Shown: piece after piece, positions 14,291 through 15,880 of the stretch
Layout: each line of letters begins with the position of its first letter
Numbering within the stretch: position 1 is the stretch's first letter
Assembly: GCA_002428055.1 (NCBI GenBank)
Contig: DIZY01000069.1
Span: 11,864 to 27,743 of the forward strand
Direction: 5' to 3'
DNA: 15,880 bases
Source: Helicobacteraceae bacterium UBA6016
GTDB lineage: Bacteria > Campylobacterota > Campylobacteria > Campylobacterales > UBA6016
The notes under the pieces: model-generated
The model's database searches: none
Seen by the model: only the letters and a program-made list of their open reading frames with translations
What the model was told of the DNA's origin: nothing
Program-made: the position numbers and the translations under genes

Positions 14291-14605
14291 TTAACCTAGG
14301 AAAGGGTTTGCGTAAAGAGCGATTAGAGCGATAACAAGTGTATAGATAACTTGTGCTTCGATCATCGCAAGTGCGATAAACATAGTTGTAAGAAGCTTGC
14401 CGCCCATTCCTGGGTTTCTAGCTGTACCGGCGATTGTTGCAGCAGCAGCATTACCCATACCGATAGCGCCACCAAGAGCAGCAATACCAAGACCAACGCC
14501 AGCAGCGATGATTGAAGCAGATTTTAGAGTTTGATTTGCAACTTCACCGTCAGCAGCGAAAGCAGCAGCAGCAAGAGCAAGAATCATAAGAACGATTTTT
14601 TTCAT
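14291..14605 (-). CDS. atpE: F0F1 ATP synthase subunit c
   Basis: A 104-residue hairpin protein that forms the rotating c ring of ATP synthase in the inner membrane. It starts with a signal-like hydrophobic segment (MKKIVLMILALAAAAFA, 1-17), as I recall common in Campylobacterota subunit c and giving it more than the usual 75-85 residues. Helix 1 is the glycine-rich segment AAGVGLGIAALGGAIGMG (about 34-51), the polar loop ARNPG (62-66) contacts F1, and helix 2 carries the essential ion-binding Glu83 in MIEAQVIYTLVIALIALY. The residue after the Glu is Ala rather than Ser/Thr, favouring protons over sodium ions. A GGAG site precedes the ATG. It stands apart from other ATP synthase genes here and has its own promoter (14682-14687) and terminator. 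Confidence 0.97.
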   Translation of the reverse strand: MKKIVLMILALAAAAFAADGEVANQTLKSASIIAAGVGLGIAALGGAIGMGNAAAATIAGTARNPGMGGKLLTTMFIALAMIEAQVIYTLVIALIALYANPFLG

Positions 14606-14632
14606 TGTGAGTCTCCATAAAGAATTTTTGCA

Positions 14633-14753
14633 TTAGGTCTGTTCGGCTTGCGTATCCCTACTTAATACCTTTGCGGGCGGCATTATAATGGATAAAAGCT
14701 TAAAGGGCCAGTCCAGAGCAGCTAGCTGCGAGAGCCGTCTGCTGAAGACCTAA
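14633..14753. other. Nested inverted repeats in the pnp-atpE spacer: possible structured RNA
   Basis: An 8-bp perfect inverted repeat, TTAGGTCT (14633-14640) and AGACCTAA (14746-14753), encloses about 105 bases. Inside it, CGGCT (14644-14648) can pair with AGCCG (14733-14737), then, after a 2x2 loop, CG with CG. The inner part holds a GCAGCTAGCTGC palindrome (14718-14729). Nested stems in correct order suggest a folded RNA on either strand or a DNA-level structure. The atpE -10 box lies inside it, which argues against a single minus-strand RNA spanning the whole element unless it comes from pnp read-through. No known RNA family was recognised. Confidence 0.4.
14682..14687 (-). promoter_or_regulatory. 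-10 box of the atpE promoter
   Basis: A consensus TATAAT on the minus strand within CCATTATAATGCC, about 76 bases before the atpE ATG. It implies a leader of roughly 70 bases. The -35 region is AT-rich without a clear TTGACA, as usual in Campylobacterota. Confidence 0.65.
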
Positions 14754-14777
14754 GTTATGGGCTTAGCTCATGACTTA
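14751..14777 (-). other. Hairpin overlapping the pnp stop codon
   Basis: TAAGTTATG (14751-14759) pairs with CATGACTTA (14769-14777) over nine positions with one mismatch or wobble, around a 9-base loop. It covers the pnp stop codon. No T-run follows on the minus strand, so it is more likely an mRNA 3'-end structure than a rho-independent terminator. Confidence 0.4.
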
Positions 14778-15880
14778 GTAATATTTAGCGTTAGCTAGTT
14801 CGACTTTAGCTTGCGATGATGCAACCACTTTTACTTCCAGTTCGTCGCCTTCAGCAAGATAGTCTCTGACATTGTTTATTCTCTTATCAGATACTTTTGA
14901 GATGTGCATTAAGCCTTCTTGTCCGTTTGGAAGCTCTACGAATGCGCCGAAATCTACTATTTTTTTAACTTTTCCTTTTACGACAGTGCCCGGCTCGATA
15001 AGATCAAAAACTTTTGCCGGAGCTTTTGGCTTGGCAATAGTAAGAATGTGTTCTTTTGCTCCTGTGACTTTTGATTTGTCACGACCCACCACTTTTACCC
15101 TGCCTTTTTCACGGTCAAGGTCGATTGCAACTTCAAATCTTTCGATTATCTCTCTGATAGTCTTGCCCGCTTGTCCGATAATGTCTACGATTTTTGAAGT
15201 GTCTATGTGGAATATTTCCGTACTAGGCAGTATGGAGTCATTGATAGCTATATCTGTCGCCGCTTTTTCCATAAGGGTGAGTATATGCTCTCTGCCCTCT
15301 TTGGCTTGCATTAATGCGGCTCTTAGAAGTTCAAAATCCAGACCGCCAAGCTTGATGTCCATCTGCAGAGCCGTTACACCATCTCTGGTTCCTGCGACTT
15401 TAAAGTCCATATCCCCGTCAAAGTCCTCAAGACCGATAATGTCGCTCAAAATTGCGTATTTATCGCCCTCTTTTACAAGACCCATTGCGATACCAGCCGC
15501 AAGCTTGAGCATAGGAACAGCCGCCGCTTTCATAGAGAGTATACCCGCACATATCGTAGCCATAGATGAAGAGCCGTTTGATTCCAGTATTTCGGAAACA
15601 ACCCTTACGATAGGCTCGTAGCTTTTTGGAATAAGGCACTCTATCGCTCTTTTTGCCAAGTTACCGTGTCCAAGCTCTCTTCTACCGGGAGCGCCCACCC
15701 TGCTAGCTTCGCCAACGGAAAATCCGGGGAAGTTGTAGTGAAGCATAAATCTCTCGGCTTGAGAGTCTCTATCTGTCAAATTCTCATACGACTGCCTATC
15801 CATATCGCTTCCAAGCGTCGTAACAGCAAGAGCCTGAGTCTGCCCTCTTGTAAATAGGCAAGAGCCGTGCGTCATCGGCA
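14775..15880 (-). CDS. pnp: Polyribonucleotide nucleotidyltransferase (PNPase), C-terminal half, partial
   Basis: The reading frame continues past the right edge; about 368 codons of the 3' half are present. Numbering from the methionine at 15875, the second RNase PH core starts with HGSCLFTRGQTQAL (3-16). It shows the phosphate-site Arg pair GRR (64-66), the GSSSM loop (101-105), and the metal/catalytic Asp151, Asp157 and Lys159 in EDFDGDMDFK. A KH domain follows with IGQAGKTI (233-240), then an S1 domain (about 294-362: GKVKKIVDFGAFVEL, EGLMHIS). PNPase degrades RNA 3' to 5' using phosphate and works with RNase E/Y complexes. It ends soon after S1 (AKYY), with no long tail. Not a truncated gene: only the window edge cuts it. 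Confidence 0.97.
   Translation of the reverse strand, partial: PMTHGSCLFTRGQTQALAVTTLGSDMDRQSYENLTDRDSQAERFMLHYNFPGFSVGEASRVGAPGRRELGHGNLAKRAIECLIPKSYEPIVRVVSEILESNGSSSMATICAGILSMKAAAVPMLKLAAGIAMGLVKEGDKYAILSDIIGLEDFDGDMDFKVAGTRDGVTALQMDIKLGGLDFELLRAALMQAKEGREHILTLMEKAATDIAINDSILPSTEIFHIDTSKIVDIIGQAGKTIREIIERFEVAIDLDREKGRVKVVGRDKSKVTGAKEHILTIAKPKAPAKVFDLIEPGTVVKGKVKKIVDFGAFVELPNGQEGLMHISKVSDKRINNVRDYLAEGDELEVKVVASSQAKVELANAKYY

Noticed and set aside
14700..14735. Resemblance of part of the pnp-atpE spacer to the SRP (4.5S) RNA apical region
   Set aside because: GGCCAGTCC...AGCAGC is only loosely similar; the GGAA tetraloop and symmetric loop are missing.
14872..15621. A 249-codon plus-strand frame antisense to pnp
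   Set aside because: The opposite strand encodes highly conserved PNPase domains; the long antisense frame follows from codon bias.
1..15880. CRISPR array, insertion sequence or integrase
   Set aside because: No regularly spaced repeats, no transposase- or integrase-like protein and no terminal inverted repeats were seen.

Overview
The window looks like chromosome of a Campylobacterota (epsilonproteobacterial) species. It is AT-rich and has a short F0 subunit c with a signal-like N-terminus, a HemN-like radical SAM gene, and good Shine-Dalgarno sites with AT-rich -10 boxes. Genus cannot be fixed from the sequence alone; a Campylobacter-like organism is a reasonable guess. No gene-free stretch exceeds 300 bases.

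Left part (1-3486): on the minus strand, a TonB-dependent outer-membrane receptor is followed 9 bases later by a signal-peptide protein that runs off the left edge. This pair looks like an uptake operon of unknown substrate. msrA (methionine sulfoxide reductase A) is divergent from it, and a perfect 11-bp tandem repeat lies in the shared promoter region.

Middle (3487-12832), accessory DNA: a YefM/YoeB toxin-antitoxin pair (plus strand) and a Phd-like/PIN-domain pair (minus strand) converge with no base between their stop codons. Both promoters carry TTGACA/TGTCA palindromes over the -35. Then comes a three-gene minus-strand operon, transcribed in the order PLD-nuclease/SNF2-type helicase (1062 aa), Eco57I-like N6-adenine methyltransferase (1099 aa), SMC/RecF-like ATPase (476 aa). 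The genes are 10 bases apart or overlap by 8. This helicase-methylase-ATPase set is best read as an anti-phage restriction-modification-like system. From memory, defence catalogues list such an architecture as Hma, and DISARM class 1 has a related helicase + methylase pair; neither match can be confirmed here. The ATPase ends in a helical domain with an R-x6-H motif reminiscent of HEPN ribonucleases. The methylase has no visible PD-(D/E)xK nuclease motif, so the helicase's PLD domain is the likely DNA-cutting part.

Right part (12833-15880), core genome: tRNA-Leu(GAG) sits directly upstream of the defence operon, as at many island integration sites, although no att duplication is visible. It is followed by a HemN-like radical SAM gene, atpE with a clear terminator, a 169-base spacer with nested inverted repeats (a possible structured RNA), and the 3' half of pnp running off the right edge. 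All of these are on the minus strand.
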